From: Amborella trichopoda
Lineage: Eukaryota > Streptophyta > Magnoliopsida > Amborellales > Amborellaceae
Reading direction: 5' to 3'
Length of the DNA stretch: 64,000 nt
NCBI RefSeq assembly: GCF_000471905.2
Contig: NW_006499563.1
Location: 3,013,612-3,077,611, forward strand
Below the pieces are notes generated by a model. It saw nothing but the letters and a program-made list of their open reading frames with translations, made no database searches and was not told the DNA's origin. Positions 1 to 10,680 of this stretch are shown here, one piece after another. The position numbers and the translations under genes were made by a program. The stretch's first letter is position 1; every line of letters starts with the position of its first letter.

Positions 1-807
1 GGGCTTCATGGTACATTTGTAGGGAAAGGATTCTATACTTCCCCTACATATATGCTTCCCTCCCATTCAGACGTCAAATTTTAGATCAAGTGAGCCACAC
101 ACCGTTTGATTTAAATATGATGCCTCAAAATATTTTATTTTTAGTTTTTTTTTACAATTTATATGAATATGAAATTTGGTACGTGTCATCTTCTCATTGA
201 GACACACCTATATAAATATTTTTTAAAAAAATTGATAAAATATAATAACAAAAAAAATATGACATTATTATTGAGGCCATCTCAACCGTTTATTTAGAAT
301 GGACGGTTGGATAAAGAGAATAATATAATTTTATGATTTAGGAGAAGCATAAAAAGCTTGCCCGATTTTGTTTGCTACACCCTAATTTTCTAAGGCCAGC
401 CTCATCGGACCGGGCCACCCAGCCATTACTACTCCTAGTTAAAAAGTAGAGAGAGGCAGAGAGAGGGAAAAAGCACTAATTTTATATGACAAAGGGCGAG
501 GCAGTTTAATCTCCCGAGGAGGGAGAGATCTATTTCGCAACATCACATCATCCATCTCATTCGACTTTCTTGTCTAATAAAACTTTGACGAATATCCATC
601 CCACAATAAACTTCGAAAAATTAACAAGAAAAACTGGGAAACTCGAGTACTCATAAATATCGAAATAACAGGCGCGTACAGGTGTTGGCCCTCGATACTT
701 CATTGTGTACTCATCAAAAGAAGTAGAACGTATTCGTTCTCTGTTAAAGAGTGTACAACCATTGGCAAATATCACGTGGGATAATCTCCTATATTTTTTT
801 GGGTGCG
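1..807. other. AT-rich intergenic DNA
   Basis: I see no gene here. The stretch is AT-rich with poly-T and poly-A runs, and short open frames on either strand show no recognisable motif. A CACGTG hexamer lies near 773-778, but it is more than 2 kb from the ERF gene and cannot be tied to it. Confidence 0.5.
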
Positions 808-1177
808 GTTTGTATAGAGCCTAGGCATTAAACGATCAAATTAGAACCTACTTTCAAATAGCGTCAAAAAATATGGTTTCAATATTAAAATTTTTTTTGG
901 TAGTTTTAAAATATATTTTCATCTTTATTTATAAAGTTTGAAGCTTCAAAAATAATATAGATCGAGAGATCTATTAAAACTTGAAATTTGACGGTCCAAA
1001 AGTGTTACAAAATACTATATTTCCAAAACTTGAAATCCATTTTTTTATCATGTCCATGCATCTTGATATTGAGATGATGAATTTGAGGATATTTGAGCAT
1101 AAAAACAATATATTCTAGTGAAAATTTTGAGGTAGGCTCGAATTTGATTGTTTAGAGCCTCGGCTCTATATATAAAC
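808..1177. mobile_element. MITE-like foldback element, copy 1
   Basis: This is a roughly 370-bp AT-rich segment bounded by imperfect terminal inverted repeats of about 45 bp. The left arm (808 to about 852) carries TATAGAGCC and ATCAAATTAGAACCTAC. The right arm (about 1130-1177) reads as its reverse complement, with GAGGTAGGCTCGAATTTGAT and GGCTCTATATATAAAC. It has no coding capacity. Size, AT content and inverted ends fit a non-autonomous DNA transposon, but the superfamily cannot be assigned because no clear target-site duplication was found. Confidence 0.6.
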
Positions 1178-1221
1178 TTTTCCCATATTTTTTTATGAGA
1201 AAATAATTATACAAAGGAATA

Positions 1222-1570
1222 GTTTATAAAGAGCCAAAGCTCTAAACAATCAAATTAGAGCCCACCTCAAAAATTTCAGATTGTTTTGATGCCTAAATAT
1301 CCTCAAATTGATCATCTTAACATCAAGATGCATAAACATGAGAAAAAAAATATAGATTTCAAGCTTTGAAAATAGTGCATCTTGTAACTCATTTTGGACC
1401 ATTAATTTTCAAGATTTTTAAGTTTTCATAGATCTACCAAATCGATACTAATTTTTAAAGCTTTGAATTTTATAATTAAAGATAAAAATATATTTTAAAG
1501 CTATCATAAATTTCTTTAACATTGAAACCACATTTCTCGATACTATTTGAGGTACGTTCTACTTTGATTG
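1222..1570. mobile_element. MITE-like element, copy 2, inverted and end-truncated
   Basis: This is a second copy of the element at 808-1177, in opposite orientation. It starts with TTTATAAAGAGCC and AATCAAATTAGAGCCCACCT. Internally it matches the reverse complement of copy 1, including the stretch around CATCAAGATGCATAAACATG. Its far arm stops at about 1570 (TTTGATTG). An approximately 20-bp direct repeat (ACCACATTTCTCGATAC at about 1527 and 1573) overlaps the broken end, which suggests a small duplication or repair event there. Confidence 0.55.
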
Positions 1571-1590
1571 TAACCACATTTCTCGATACC

Positions 1591-2560
1591 ACATCACTGG
1601 GAAACAACAAGCGGTTGGAGATGTTGAACCTCGGACCGATTATTCTCCCCATCTTAGTGCGAGAACAAGCATTTTGAGATTCCAAATGTCGGACCGATAC
1701 CTTACACATTTACCACAACACAACTTGGGCAATTGATCCATATTTAGGGCTGTCTGATATTTGGAATATGGGGAATCCTTAGATATCACTCCCCACAAAT
1801 TTGAGAGCCCTATGGTTTGAAAAAAAGGCAAATAACAAAAATAATATATAAATTGTTCTAATATTGCTAATATCCGACCAAAGTATAACTTAAAAGGAAA
1901 AAAAAAAAAAGGCATTGTGTTTATGTGTAAGTTTCACAAAAATTTGAACGAAAATGTGGAAAATATAAAATAAAGGGTTATGGATGTAATTATTCTTTAA
2001 ACGTTTACCATTAGATCTTACTATCTTGTAAATTACCACTATCTAATATTGTAATCCTAAAAGGGTTTAGAGTTGTGGTGGTACACCCCTACAACCACAT
2101 TGTGGTTTATATTCTCACTACTAACACCATTCCACTTAATACTTTAAAAAAAACTAAACTACTTAACATTTTAGAAAAAACTAACTCCTAATCTACTTGA
2201 AATTACATGTAAGGGCTTGTCTTCCCGAGAATGAAGTAACAAAAAAGAAAAATAGCTTGATTCTACATTTGTATATGCAATCGAAAAACCTTTTTCATTT
2301 GAGATATGTTGTTGGTTTCAAAAGCTTTTAAAATTGAACCCAAAATTTGGGTCCTAAGACGCACCTAAATTGGAGTTCACCGAGGGAGGAAATGAAAATA
2401 TGGCATGCTCAGGAAGGAACACCAAGTCTTTTCACAACCTAAAATAAAAAGTTTGAGACCAGGAAATGGTTCACAAAAACATCGCAGTGAGGTCGTGGAA
2501 GATCCCCCGGTAAACTCGCCCAGATACGAGCTCGCTCGCTGTAATTATTTCCATTTCATT
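1591..2560. other. AT-rich upstream flank of the ERF gene
   Basis: No gene is supported here. The stretch is AT-rich and probably includes distal promoter sequence of the ERF gene downstream. I could not recognise specific transcription-factor sites with confidence. Confidence 0.4.
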
Positions 2561-2566
2561 CTTATT

Positions 2567-2580
2567 TTATAATATATATT
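2567..2580 (+). promoter_or_regulatory. candidate TATA region of the ERF gene
   Basis: An AT-rich run, ATTTTATAATATATATTC, lies about 475 bp before the ERF start codon. It is followed by a strongly pyrimidine-rich stretch (about 2690-3048) typical of a plant 5' leader. The transcription start is inferred, not seen. A leader intron cannot be excluded. Confidence 0.3.
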
Positions 2581-2689
2581 CGTCATCACGCACACACGTA
2601 ACAACACTGCACATCCCCACGCAACCATTCTCCACCCCCAAGAGCCCATAACAGCCGTCTCTTCACCTTCTCCGCAACTTTGTTTTTCT

Positions 2690-3048
2690 CCCCTTTACTC
2701 TGCTTCTCCTTCCTCTCTCTCTTCGGTGAACTTTTAGCTTCTTAAGTTTCTCTCCTCTTTTCCTGATCTTAAATTTGTCCTCTCTCTGATCTCTGCGCTT
2801 CTTATCTTTTGCTTCATCTCTTTCTTCTCTTGAGTCTTCTTCATCATCCTTACTTTCATATATTCTCGTTTTGAGCTTTTTCCCCTCTTCCTCTTTTAAA
2901 TTTCTCCTTCCTCTTTTACTTTCTAATTTTTAAATCTTTCAATGACTTAACTTTCTCCTGGTTTCCCAACTTCATCTTCCTCCGCTTTCTGCAGTTTCTT
3001 CTTCTTCTCCAGTGCTTCTCAGTCTCTTTCTTCGTTATTCATCTCATT
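2690..3048 (+). promoter_or_regulatory. CT-rich 5' leader with a minimal upstream ORF
   Basis: About 360 bases dominated by C and T, with many TTCTTC and CTCTCT motifs, directly precede the ERF start. An upstream ATG at 2942-2944 opens a two-codon frame (Met-Thr-stop, ending 2950), about 100 bases before the main ATG. If the leader is transcribed as drawn, ribosomes would have to bypass this ATG or reinitiate after it. Confidence 0.45.
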
Positions 3049-3825
3049 ATGGAGGTTCCACCAAGCCTACATTTAGAGCCTTCCATGGCTCTCTACTTCT
3101 CCTCGATCCCCAACCGTCCGCTGTCCGATACCTTTGGCACCCAGCCCACTGGCTCGCTCGAGCCTGACCTTACTTGCCTCTCGAACTCATTTGAGCCCAC
3201 TCAAGCCTTCTTCCCAAACCCATTTGAACCCACTCGACCCCAATTTCTGATACCATTTGAACCTACACGAGCGCACTTTCCAAACCCAATTGAACCGCCA
3301 TCCTCTCTCGAAGGAATTGCTGCAGTGGTGGGCCCCAAAGTACTCTTCGGCCTGACCACCTCTCCTCCGCAGGCCCTACCACGCCGAAAGCCGGCCGAGC
3401 CCAGGACGTTCCGGGGAGTTCGCAAGCGTCCGTGGGGCAGATGGTCGGCCGAGATTCGCGACCGCATTGGTCGGTGCCGCCATTGGCTTGGGACTTTCGA
3501 CACAGCTGAGGAGGCAGCTCGTGCCTATGATTCAGCTGCCCGCAGACTTCGTGGTTCAAAGGCAAGGACAAATTTCTCGATCCCCTCTGCGTTGTACATC
3601 CCTCAGCCTCCAGGCGGTGGCAGCAGCTCTGGGCCTATTGAGAACAGGAAGATGCCTGCAGCAGCGAAAGGGAGGAGAAGTTGTGCAGTAGTGAGGTCCG
3701 TGGACGAGCTAGTGTCGTCGGCCGTGGTGCAAAGGGAGGCTGGAGGGGTGGGGGGTGGTGGGGTGGGGCTGGATTTGAGGCTGGGGGTTGATGTTGCTGA
3801 GCTTAGAGGGGCTGCGCCTGAGTGA
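3049..3825 (+). CDS. AP2/ERF-family transcription factor with EAR-like C-terminus
   Basis: Single-exon gene of 258 codons, the only intact host gene in the window. Residues 121-176 form one AP2/ERF DNA-binding domain, with [12 protein letters not shown], the AEIRD motif, [20 protein letters not shown] and a KARTNF end. A single AP2 domain with AEIRD places it in the ERF subfamily, which acts in the nucleus and binds GCC-box-type sites. Residues 241-245 (LDLRL) form an LxLxL EAR-like motif, so repression of targets is likely. The N-terminus is proline-rich with FEPT repeats, and residues about 228-240 are glycine-rich. The start is the first in-frame ATG after the CT-rich leader; an alternative Met is codon 13. 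The domain looks closest to group VIII/ERF-B1-type proteins, but the exact group is from memory and uncertain. No frameshift or stop is seen. Confidence 0.93.
   Translation: MEVPPSLHLEPSMALYFSSIPNRPLSDTFGTQPTGSLEPDLTCLSNSFEPTQAFFPNPFEPTRPQFLIPFEPTRAHFPNPIEPPSSLEGIAAVVGPKVLFGLTTSPPQALPRRKPAEPRTFRGVRKRPWGRWSAEIRDRIGRCRHWLGTFDTAEEAARAYDSAARRLRGSKARTNFSIPSALYIPQPPGGGSSSGPIENRKMPAAAKGRRSCAVVRSVDELVSSAVVQREAGGVGGGGVGLDLRLGVDVAELRGAAPE
3187..3300 (+). repeat. coding tandem repeat, FEPT motif in the ERF N-terminus
   Basis: Three imperfect direct repeats of about 39-42 bases encode FEPT followed by an F-P-N-P-like stretch (residues about 48-83), with a fourth degenerate unit, IEPP. The unit length is a multiple of three, so copy changes keep the frame. 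It lies in the presumably disordered N-terminal region, outside the AP2 domain. Confidence 0.8.
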
Positions 3826-4460
3826 CTCTCTCTCTCTGCAAGTTAATTTGGGTAGACGTTGTTGGGTAGATAACAATCTCTCTCTCTCTCTCTCCCAGTT
3901 TCCTTTCTCTTTTGGCTGATTATTCTCTACTTATCCAAAAATTTTGAAGGATTTTGATATTTAGCAAGCCTCTATGTTCCTAGCTTGTCCTAAGCGTGTA
4001 TATACGTGGAGCCCGAAGCATTCTGGTCCTCTTAGCCTTAAGGGCTCCTGAATCACATGAAAAATGTGCATGTTTTGCAGCAATTAATGTCAAATAATGG
4101 AAATTCTGATATTTTTGCATTGCTTCCTCTACTGTGAGAATTCACATGTTTTTGGGGCCTCTCTCTCTCCCTCTCTCCGGAATGGATGGCTCAGTCAATG
4201 AGTCTTGTAGCTGTGGGAGCATCTCATTACCTTTCTTCCTATGACTTTGCTATCTCATTTTTATTTTTTTTGGGTTTGTTTGTTATTAAGAGTACGATGA
4301 GTAACGATTGCTTTTCTCTGTTATACCCATTGGGAAGGTAGAGAGAATCGCCCATCCGCCATGGTAAGGGTACCCTGCTGGTTTTGAGTTTACTTATTCC
4401 TCGTAGAAAGAATAGCCCAAGAATCTGTTTTCTGGTTTTATTTAGGATGCAAGTTATATG
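3826..4460 (+). other. 3' flank of the ERF gene with CT microsatellites
   Basis: Three CT-repeat tracts (about 3826-3838, 3872-3895 and 4160-4178) lie just after the stop codon, probably within or near the 3' UTR. No clear AATAAA signal was fixed; an AAATAATGG stretch lies near 4092. No second coding region is seen. Confidence 0.4.
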
Positions 4461-5285
4461 ACGACTGGTTTTTATGAAAACAAAGTAAACCCTTGTGTGG
4501 AATATTGGGAATCGAGATTAGCTCGATCCTCTCTTGTTGCAGTGAAACCCCACCTACTAATCTAATAACTCAAAAACTCATCTAATACCTCAAAAATTCA
4601 TACACCCAATAATTGAATATGGTGTTGTACATTTGGGAAAAATAGAAAGAATTCAAGAGAAGTAAAAATTGGAAAGCTAAAATCACAACAACATGCTACA
4701 AACCGGTGATCAAAAGATCTATCGACCCGACTAAATCAGGATCGGTCACTAGCTGATCTTGAGTTGGCCCGATTCTAAAGGTTACATATTATGAAATTTT
4801 CATACAGTGTACTATAATCGGTCGATTTACAGTGCTAATCGACTCAAATTGGTATATTTATGAACTAATTGATGATTTGTTGTAAAGTACGATTTGTGCC
4901 TTGTTAGATTGAAAAATCTATGAATGCTTGAAAGGAAATTGACGGTCTTAAAATACATTACAAGATGGAATATTTTCAAGAATTGGAATCCATTTTTTTT
5001 CATGTTCATATATCTTTAGGTTGAGACGATGGATTTGAGGATTTTTGGGGCTTTGAAATAGCCTTTTTTATTGGATTTTTGAGGTGCGCTGTAGTTTAAT
5101 TGGATGATTAGGAGGCGTACCTTTAACTGCCAAAGTCAAAGAAAACATTTTTTTAATATTACGGAGCGCCCATAGCCTATCGATTTCTTGGCTAACAGTT
5201 AGGAATGATGATAATATTCTTATTTCAAAGATAGATAGTCTTGCGTAGAAATAGCTTGTGTCAATCATTTTATTAAATTTATTTT
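4461..5285. other. AT-rich intergenic DNA with a third MITE copy
   Basis: From about 4910 to 5115 this region repeats the internal and right-arm sequence of the element at 808-1177: GACGGTC, a CCATTTTTTTTCATG stretch, TTGAGACGATGGATTTGAGG and TTTTTGAGGTGCGCT. The left arm is not clear, so the copy is partial or diverged. The rest is AT-rich and featureless. AT-rich DNA ends near 5285 where the retrotransposon cluster begins. Confidence 0.5.
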
Positions 5286-6119
5286 ACCAATTCAATTGTT
5301 GGGATCTTCCTTCGGGATTCAATTTCTACTAGTTGGTCGGCCCTGGATTTTTCTCGTCCTGCTTCCGACGCGTGATGCCGAGTGCGAGAGAGAGGAGAAA
5401 GGAAATACCCTATTTGAAAAACCACTTCCGAGCCCTCCCACTCGCGTTCTAGAGAGTGGAATAGGAGAGGGCTCGTGTGTGTGTGCATTACGCGCACCCC
5501 TTTCGAAGTCGCGCATGTGTACGAGTGAGAATGACTCTTGTGCCCATAGGGATAAGGTTCGGATGGTGCGGCGTGCATGCGGTTTGAACTAATAAAAGAA
5601 ATTGTGCGAGGTAAGGCTTGCCTAGCCTGGTAGGGATCGGGACACACCCAGGCTCGAAGCCCTCTTATATCAGTGAGAAAGCCCCTCGATCACTGAAGGC
5701 TCAGTTTGGATTCGGCTCCCTTGCACACATAGGTACCCACTAGATAAAATAGCTCAGAATGCCATCCCCTTTCACTCACCCTTTCTAATGCGGTCTTTAG
5801 GGGATTTTTTAAGGGGTTTAGGAGCCGACGAGAGATAGAAGATAGAGTAAAGGAGAGTAGAGCGAGATAAAATAGAATAGGGAGGGAGAGTATGGAAAGA
5901 TAGGATAAAGAAAGGGATAATTACTTGGGAATTGGGTAGCCTTTTGGCATAACCTCTCCAAGGAGGTATTTACCAAACGACATAGAAGGTATCGAGCTCA
6001 AAGCCTCGATACCCAGAGGATTCACAAGAAACTATGCTGATCAGGTAAAGTTGAACAGGATGAATCTCGGAAGAGCCCCCTTGAGATCAATAAAAAGAGG
6101 GATAAGAAGGGAGAGAGGT

Positions 6120-6480
6120 AGAGAGAAGAAGAAAAAGAAAGAAGAAGAGAGAAGAAACCTCTCATGTCCTACACCGGTGTCGCATGTTCCTCAAAGTAGA
6201 GGCTAACAATTCGAAAGATTATAGGAGAGAGAGGGGAAGTGAATGAGAAGATGTAAAGAAATAAAGAAAGAGAGAGAGAAGAAACCTCTTGTGTCATAGA
6301 CCGGTGTCGTATGCTCTTTGAAGAGGAGGCTAACAGCTTGGACGATCGTATGAGAGAGGGGAGGTGAAGGATGGAAGTAGAGAAGAAGAAAGAAGAAGAG
6401 AGAATAAACCTCTCACGCCCTAAACTGGTGTCGTATGCTCTTCGAAGTGGAGACTAACAGATCAGATGATCTTAAGAGAG
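6120..6480. repeat. tandem repeat, about 125 bp x 3, in LTR A
   Basis: Three imperfect copies begin near 6160, 6287 and 6410. Each carries AACCTCTC, then ACCGGTGTCG or a variant, then GAGGCTAACA or a variant, followed by a purine-rich GAGAGA tract. They lie downstream of the LTR TATA box, so they would be in the transcribed leader. Confidence 0.7.
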
Positions 6481-6584
6481 AGAGAGTGGAGGCGAAGAAA
6501 GAGAGTGTAAAGAAGAGAGAAGACAAGATTAGAATGTGAATGAAAGAGTGTGTGAGTGTATGAGTAAATGAGAGAAGACCGAGA

Positions 6585-7050
6585 AGGCAGTGGGGCAGCA
6601 ACTAACCTGTTGTCCCCACTTAAAACCTAAGAGAGATGAGAGTGGGGGTGAAAGAGTGGGGGTCGAAGGCAGTGGGGCAGCAGCTAGCCCGCTGCCTTCT
6701 TTGGGACTTGAGGAAGATGAGAGAGAAGAATGGAGGAAAAAGGGGTGGCACTGGGGGAATGTCTAGGCCGCCCCACTCATTTGGGATGTGAGAGAGGTGA
6801 GAGAGAGAAGAGTGGAGGAAAAAGGGGGTGGAAGTCAGTGGGGCAACATCTAGGCCGCCCCACTCCTTTGGGACGTGAGAGAGATGAGAGAGAGAGAGAG
6901 GGGGGTAGAAGCTACTTTGCTGTCTTGACTTAGAGTGTGTGAGAGGTGGGTGAAAATAGAGTGAGAGAGGAGGGAAAGAAGGATGGAAGGTAGTGGGGCA
7001 ACGGCTAAGCCGCCCCCCTTTTTGGGATGGGAGAGAGAGAAGAGAAGACG
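6585..7050. repeat. tandem repeat, about 80 bp x 4-5, in LTR A
   Basis: Units read GGCAGTGGGGCAGCAGCTAG or variants, then GCCGCCCCACTC or a variant, TTTGGGA, then GAGAGATGAGAGAGAG. The same type of unit (AACGGCTAGGCC plus a GA tract) recurs at 11990-12245 in LTR B, so it is a family trait. GA-rich open frames across it are translations of the repeat and not genes. Confidence 0.7.
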
Positions 7051-7254
7051 AGAGAGAAGCAAGAGGAGAAAGAAGAAAAAGAAAAAAAAGAAAGAAGAAA
7101 AAGAAGAGAGAGAAAAAAGAAGAAAGAAGAGAGAGAAAGGGACCAATTACCTAAATGGGCATGGGCTCGAACCCACCGGTTGGGTATGCTCTCCATGTTC
7201 CTTAGAAGGTGAAGATACTTGGAAGGAGGGCTTAGACCCTTAAGTGAAGGTGTA

Positions 7255-7565
7255 GGGCTAGATTGGGTTAGGTGGGCTAGGCTAGGTTGGATTGGGTAGG
7301 CTAGGGTGCATGACTAGGTCTGGTCGCGTATGCTAGGTTGGGTTGGATTGGGTAGGCTAGGTTGAGTTGGGTAGACTAGGGTGCATGGCTAGGTTAGGTT
7401 GGTTAGGCTAGGTTGGGTTGGGTTAAGTAGGATAGTTTGGGTTGGGTTGGGTAGGCTAGGTTGGGTTGGGTGGACTAGGATGCACGTCTAGGTTGGGTTG
7501 GGTTGGGTAGGCTAGGTTGGGTTGGGTGGACTAGGGTTAGGGAAGTGTGGACTATGGTCTAGACT
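7255..7565. repeat. G-rich minisatellite (GGTTGGGTAGGCTA type) in LTR A
   Basis: Short degenerate units built from GGTTGGGTTGGG, GTAGGCTA and GACTAGGG alternate over 300 bases. Successive G3 runs separated by two bases (for example near 7438-7480) could form G-quadruplexes on the plus strand. It differs from the plant telomere repeat TTTAGGG. Confidence 0.75.
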
Positions 7566-7741
7566 TGGGTTAGGGTGGTCCAAAGTTATTTTCCTTTGAG
7601 GTACAGTTTTCTCTCTCCTCTCTTTAGAGCAAGAAAGCACACACATACTCAAAGAATACGCTTAGCACGAAGTTCTTCTTAATAATTCTTTACCCTTCAA
7701 TACACCTTTCACCTTCCTAGTTACAAATGAAATGAGCAAGT

Positions 7742-7751
7742 CCTTATATAG
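7742..7751 (-). promoter_or_regulatory. TATA box of LTR A
   Basis: CTATATAAGG on the minus strand. It is followed on that strand by a region matching the transcribed leader of the other LTR copies, and is flanked upstream by a GCCCCAAACATAGGTG context shared with the copy near 62,715. Confidence 0.5.
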
Positions 7752-9407
7752 AAAGTGCCCCAAACATAGGTGCATGATGGAAAGTAAACCTAATTGCTAG
7801 AACATACACAATTTTTGTAATAAAGCTGATTTTCGTTTTTGCCAAAATATGATATTTTTGTCCCTTACAACTTTCACCAAAATGATTAAATAGTCCCCAA
7901 AAAGGGGCCTCATGGTTTACTTGTTATTTGGGGATATTTTGGACGTATTTTGGTGAGTTTTTGGGCGATCAATCACCGTAATAATGACCGTCATGCCTTG
8001 GGGATCATTTTGATATCCATTATTAGGGTTGGTATGGAGTTTTGGGTATATTCTCAAATTCCGGTCAAGCCCATAAACTTGCAATCTTGGACTCTTGATC
8101 TTTCTCGTTCTTCGTCGTTTTGGGTCACTTTCTTTATCATAAATTGATGGGAAGTGGAATTTCGATCACCAGAAAATGCCTCTTTTTATGCTCCACAATA
8201 GAACACTTTCCGGGTTTCTATTTTGAAGAGTACGTACTCAATTCGAAGCTCTCTGAGCTATGATCGCAATAGATTAATTCGAAGCTCTCTGAGCTACGAT
8301 CGCAACGGACCCAGCCTTGAGGCCATAGGAGTTCAGAATCTAAAGTTATAAAGCCTAGAGTACGAAGATACGCGTCTGTAAAATTCTATATTTTTGTGGA
8401 TTTCGGTGATCTTCTTTCTAGGTTTTCTCCCAAACTTTAAGGTCTCATGGTGTGTGCCACCCTCAAATCGAAGGGTTCGATGCGAGGAACAACATATCCG
8501 AATTTGGGGTTGATCCGAATTGAGATGAGAGAGATTAGGGCCTTCAAAGTTTCCCATTTTTAGAAAAACACAGTTACTATTTATAGTAATTGGTTGAAGA
8601 AGATGAAGTGAATAGTAAAACGTTCACTGGTTTGGGAAGTAGTAAAACTTTTACTAGTTTTGGGAAGTACGACCTAGAAAGGTTGGTATGAACTGAAATT
8701 TAGCACAGAGGCTGTTCTCGGCTTCTCGAATCCGTTGACAGTGGTCCTATAGTCATTAGAGGTCTCTAAAGTAGAGATCCAATTATGGTGTATCGTATCA
8801 TGTTAGAAACTTTATCTTTTTAGTAGGTACAACGTAGAAAGGTCTGATTGGGCTATAACTTGGCACGATGACTGTTTTCAGCCTTCTGAATCCATTGGCA
8901 ATGGTCCCATAGTCACTGGAGGTCTCCAGAGTATAGTTCCAACTATGGTGTGCCGTAGCAAGTGAGTAGCTCAAGCTGAAAACGGACTTTGTACTTCTTT
9001 CTTCCATTTACATCCAAATTGACAAAAACTTGGAGGAGATCTTTATATCATCATGGGGGACCTACATGCTCAATCTGGGAGTAAAATGGTGTCTTTATCA
9101 TGGCTCTCCAAAATAAGGCTTATTTGGTCAAGGCTTCTGTAGTCCACATGCCTGTCTAGTACTTGTGGGTATAGGTTACCACTAGCTTCTCCATTATTCG
9201 CCTAGGGGATACAAACTCTTAAAAAATACACTACAACAACTTGCTCCGAAAATGTTGCACTTCGAGAGAAGCAAGAAGTGTAACATTCGAAACAAAACTG
9301 GCCTGTCAAATTTTTGTTTTCTTCTTGATCACCGACACCGACATGACCTTTGAGAGGAAATCATGAGAAGATACTTTCATAGGGAATGACCAAAGCGCAC
9401 TAATGAC

Positions 9408-9825
9408 TGGGGCCCTTGATCAAGGGCTTGTAGATCCCGTACTGTTAGGACTTTAGGGGAGAAGAGACTTGATCCACTAGTGGGGGCCTTGCTCAAGGGC
9501 TTCGTTCCCAGTTCAGTAACTAATTTTTGGTTCCAACAATGGGTTCCTTGCTCAAATGCTTGTGATTTAGTCTTATTAGAATCATGATTTGTCTAGCAGT
9601 CGGGGGCCTTGCTTGAGGGCTTCCTTCCTAATCAGTCAGGTTTTGCAAAGAAGTACAATGTTTGGGGTCCTTGCTTTAGGGCTTGTGACCCAAATCATTA
9701 GCTTCTATCTTCGATCTTCTGGTGGAGGCCTTGCTTAAGGGCTTGTAACCCCACTTCAGGAGATCTTTGGTCTTCTGGTAGGGGCATCGCATAAGGGCTT
9801 GTAACATACTTCAGGAGACATTTTG
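9408..9825. repeat. degenerate 60-bp tandem array
   Basis: Seven units are centred on GGGGCCTTGCTCAAGGGCTTG, starting near 9412, 9484, 9541, 9603, 9664, 9725 and 9780. Each core holds an inverted repeat (GCCCTTGATCAAGGGC in the first), giving a small hairpin per unit. Confidence 0.75.
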
Positions 9826-10429
9826 CTTTTGAAAGACAGTGGATGACCTCTTTGTGAGCATATGAACTGGTACACCATGTGAGAGATTGTCGATAGTTGG
9901 TGGCTTCTTAGGGGCATGTCCCAAATCCGCTAGTTCTTAGTCGGGGTCAATGGGAGCTTCCTCCCCAAATGTCGAGACATACAGTGCAGAGAGGAGCCTT
10001 ATTAAAGTGGTTACCAAATCTACCAAGGCGCTGATCTGACTTGACAATTGATAGCCTTTTTGGGGCGAGATCCATCCTGTCGACTTGATTTGCTGTTTTT
10101 GATTGATTTCATGGTTGGGAATTTCTTTGGCGTATGACTGATCCAACATGTCATCTTTGTGATTTTCTTGACTTTCAGGAGTCCTTTGAAGGTTGACCTG
10201 TGTTGCTGAAGCATTTTTCTTGAACTATTTTTGGTTCCAATAGTAAGGTGCCCATGTAAAAGGGCATCGACTCCCATACTACCGAACTTTTACCTGAAGG
10301 AGCTGGCTGAAGCGGCTTATGCAGGAGAGCGCTGCATCAACCGGCTTATTAGTTTAGGTCCTTTTTCACCTGAACTGAGTGGAAGTGGTACTGCAGAATA
10401 GTTTTCACCAACTTCCTTTTTATTTATTT

Positions 10430-10680
10430 TTGAGCATTTTTACTTGTGGCTTCATGGCAATGCCCGTCATTTTTTTATTTTTACTCATGGCGCCCTTTTG
10501 GGCTTTCACCATGCCCGATTTGTTTAGAACTCTTTTATTCGTGGCTTCATGACCACACTCGTCTTTATTTTTACTCATGGTGCCCTTTTGGGTTTCACCA
10601 TGCTTATTTTTTTTTAGCTCTTTTAACTGTAGCTTCATGGCTACATCCGTCTTTTATTTTCTTTTTTCTCCTTTTGACAT
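10430..10680. repeat. family-wide conserved block, copy in A
   Basis: The block contains TTTTTACTCATGG, GCCCTTTTGGG and CACCATGC motifs, and is itself partly duplicated here. Related blocks lie at 15290-15510 (B), 48890-49095 (C) and, inverted, 32400-32590 (D). It always sits between the LTR-adjacent region and the tandem array. Its conservation suggests a cis function or simple common descent. Confidence 0.65.

Larger units (their letters stand above)
5290..9238 (-). mobile_element. Tat-like LTR retrotransposon, copy A, LTR (minus)
   Basis: This is a long terminal repeat of the Tat-like family read on the minus strand. Its right border at 9238 is inferred from ACAACA followed by CTTGCTCCG, which matches the border and adjacent internal sequence of the other copies (14585, 33540, 47963). 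Between about 7600 and 9010 it shares the LTR body with the copies at 45.4-48 kb and 61.4-64 kb: TATA region, then the ATGGTCCCATAGTCACTGGAGG region. The left end is not resolved; composition changes near 5290. It is diverged from the other copies and carries its own tandem repeats. Confidence 0.55.

Noticed and set aside
5600-5690. Possible tRNA gene in a GC-rich patch
   Set aside because: No cloverleaf with a TTCGA/GGTTCGA arm and matching acceptor stem could be drawn.
7255-7565. Interstitial telomere repeat
   Set aside because: Units are GGTTGGGTAGGCTA-like and not TTTAGGG.
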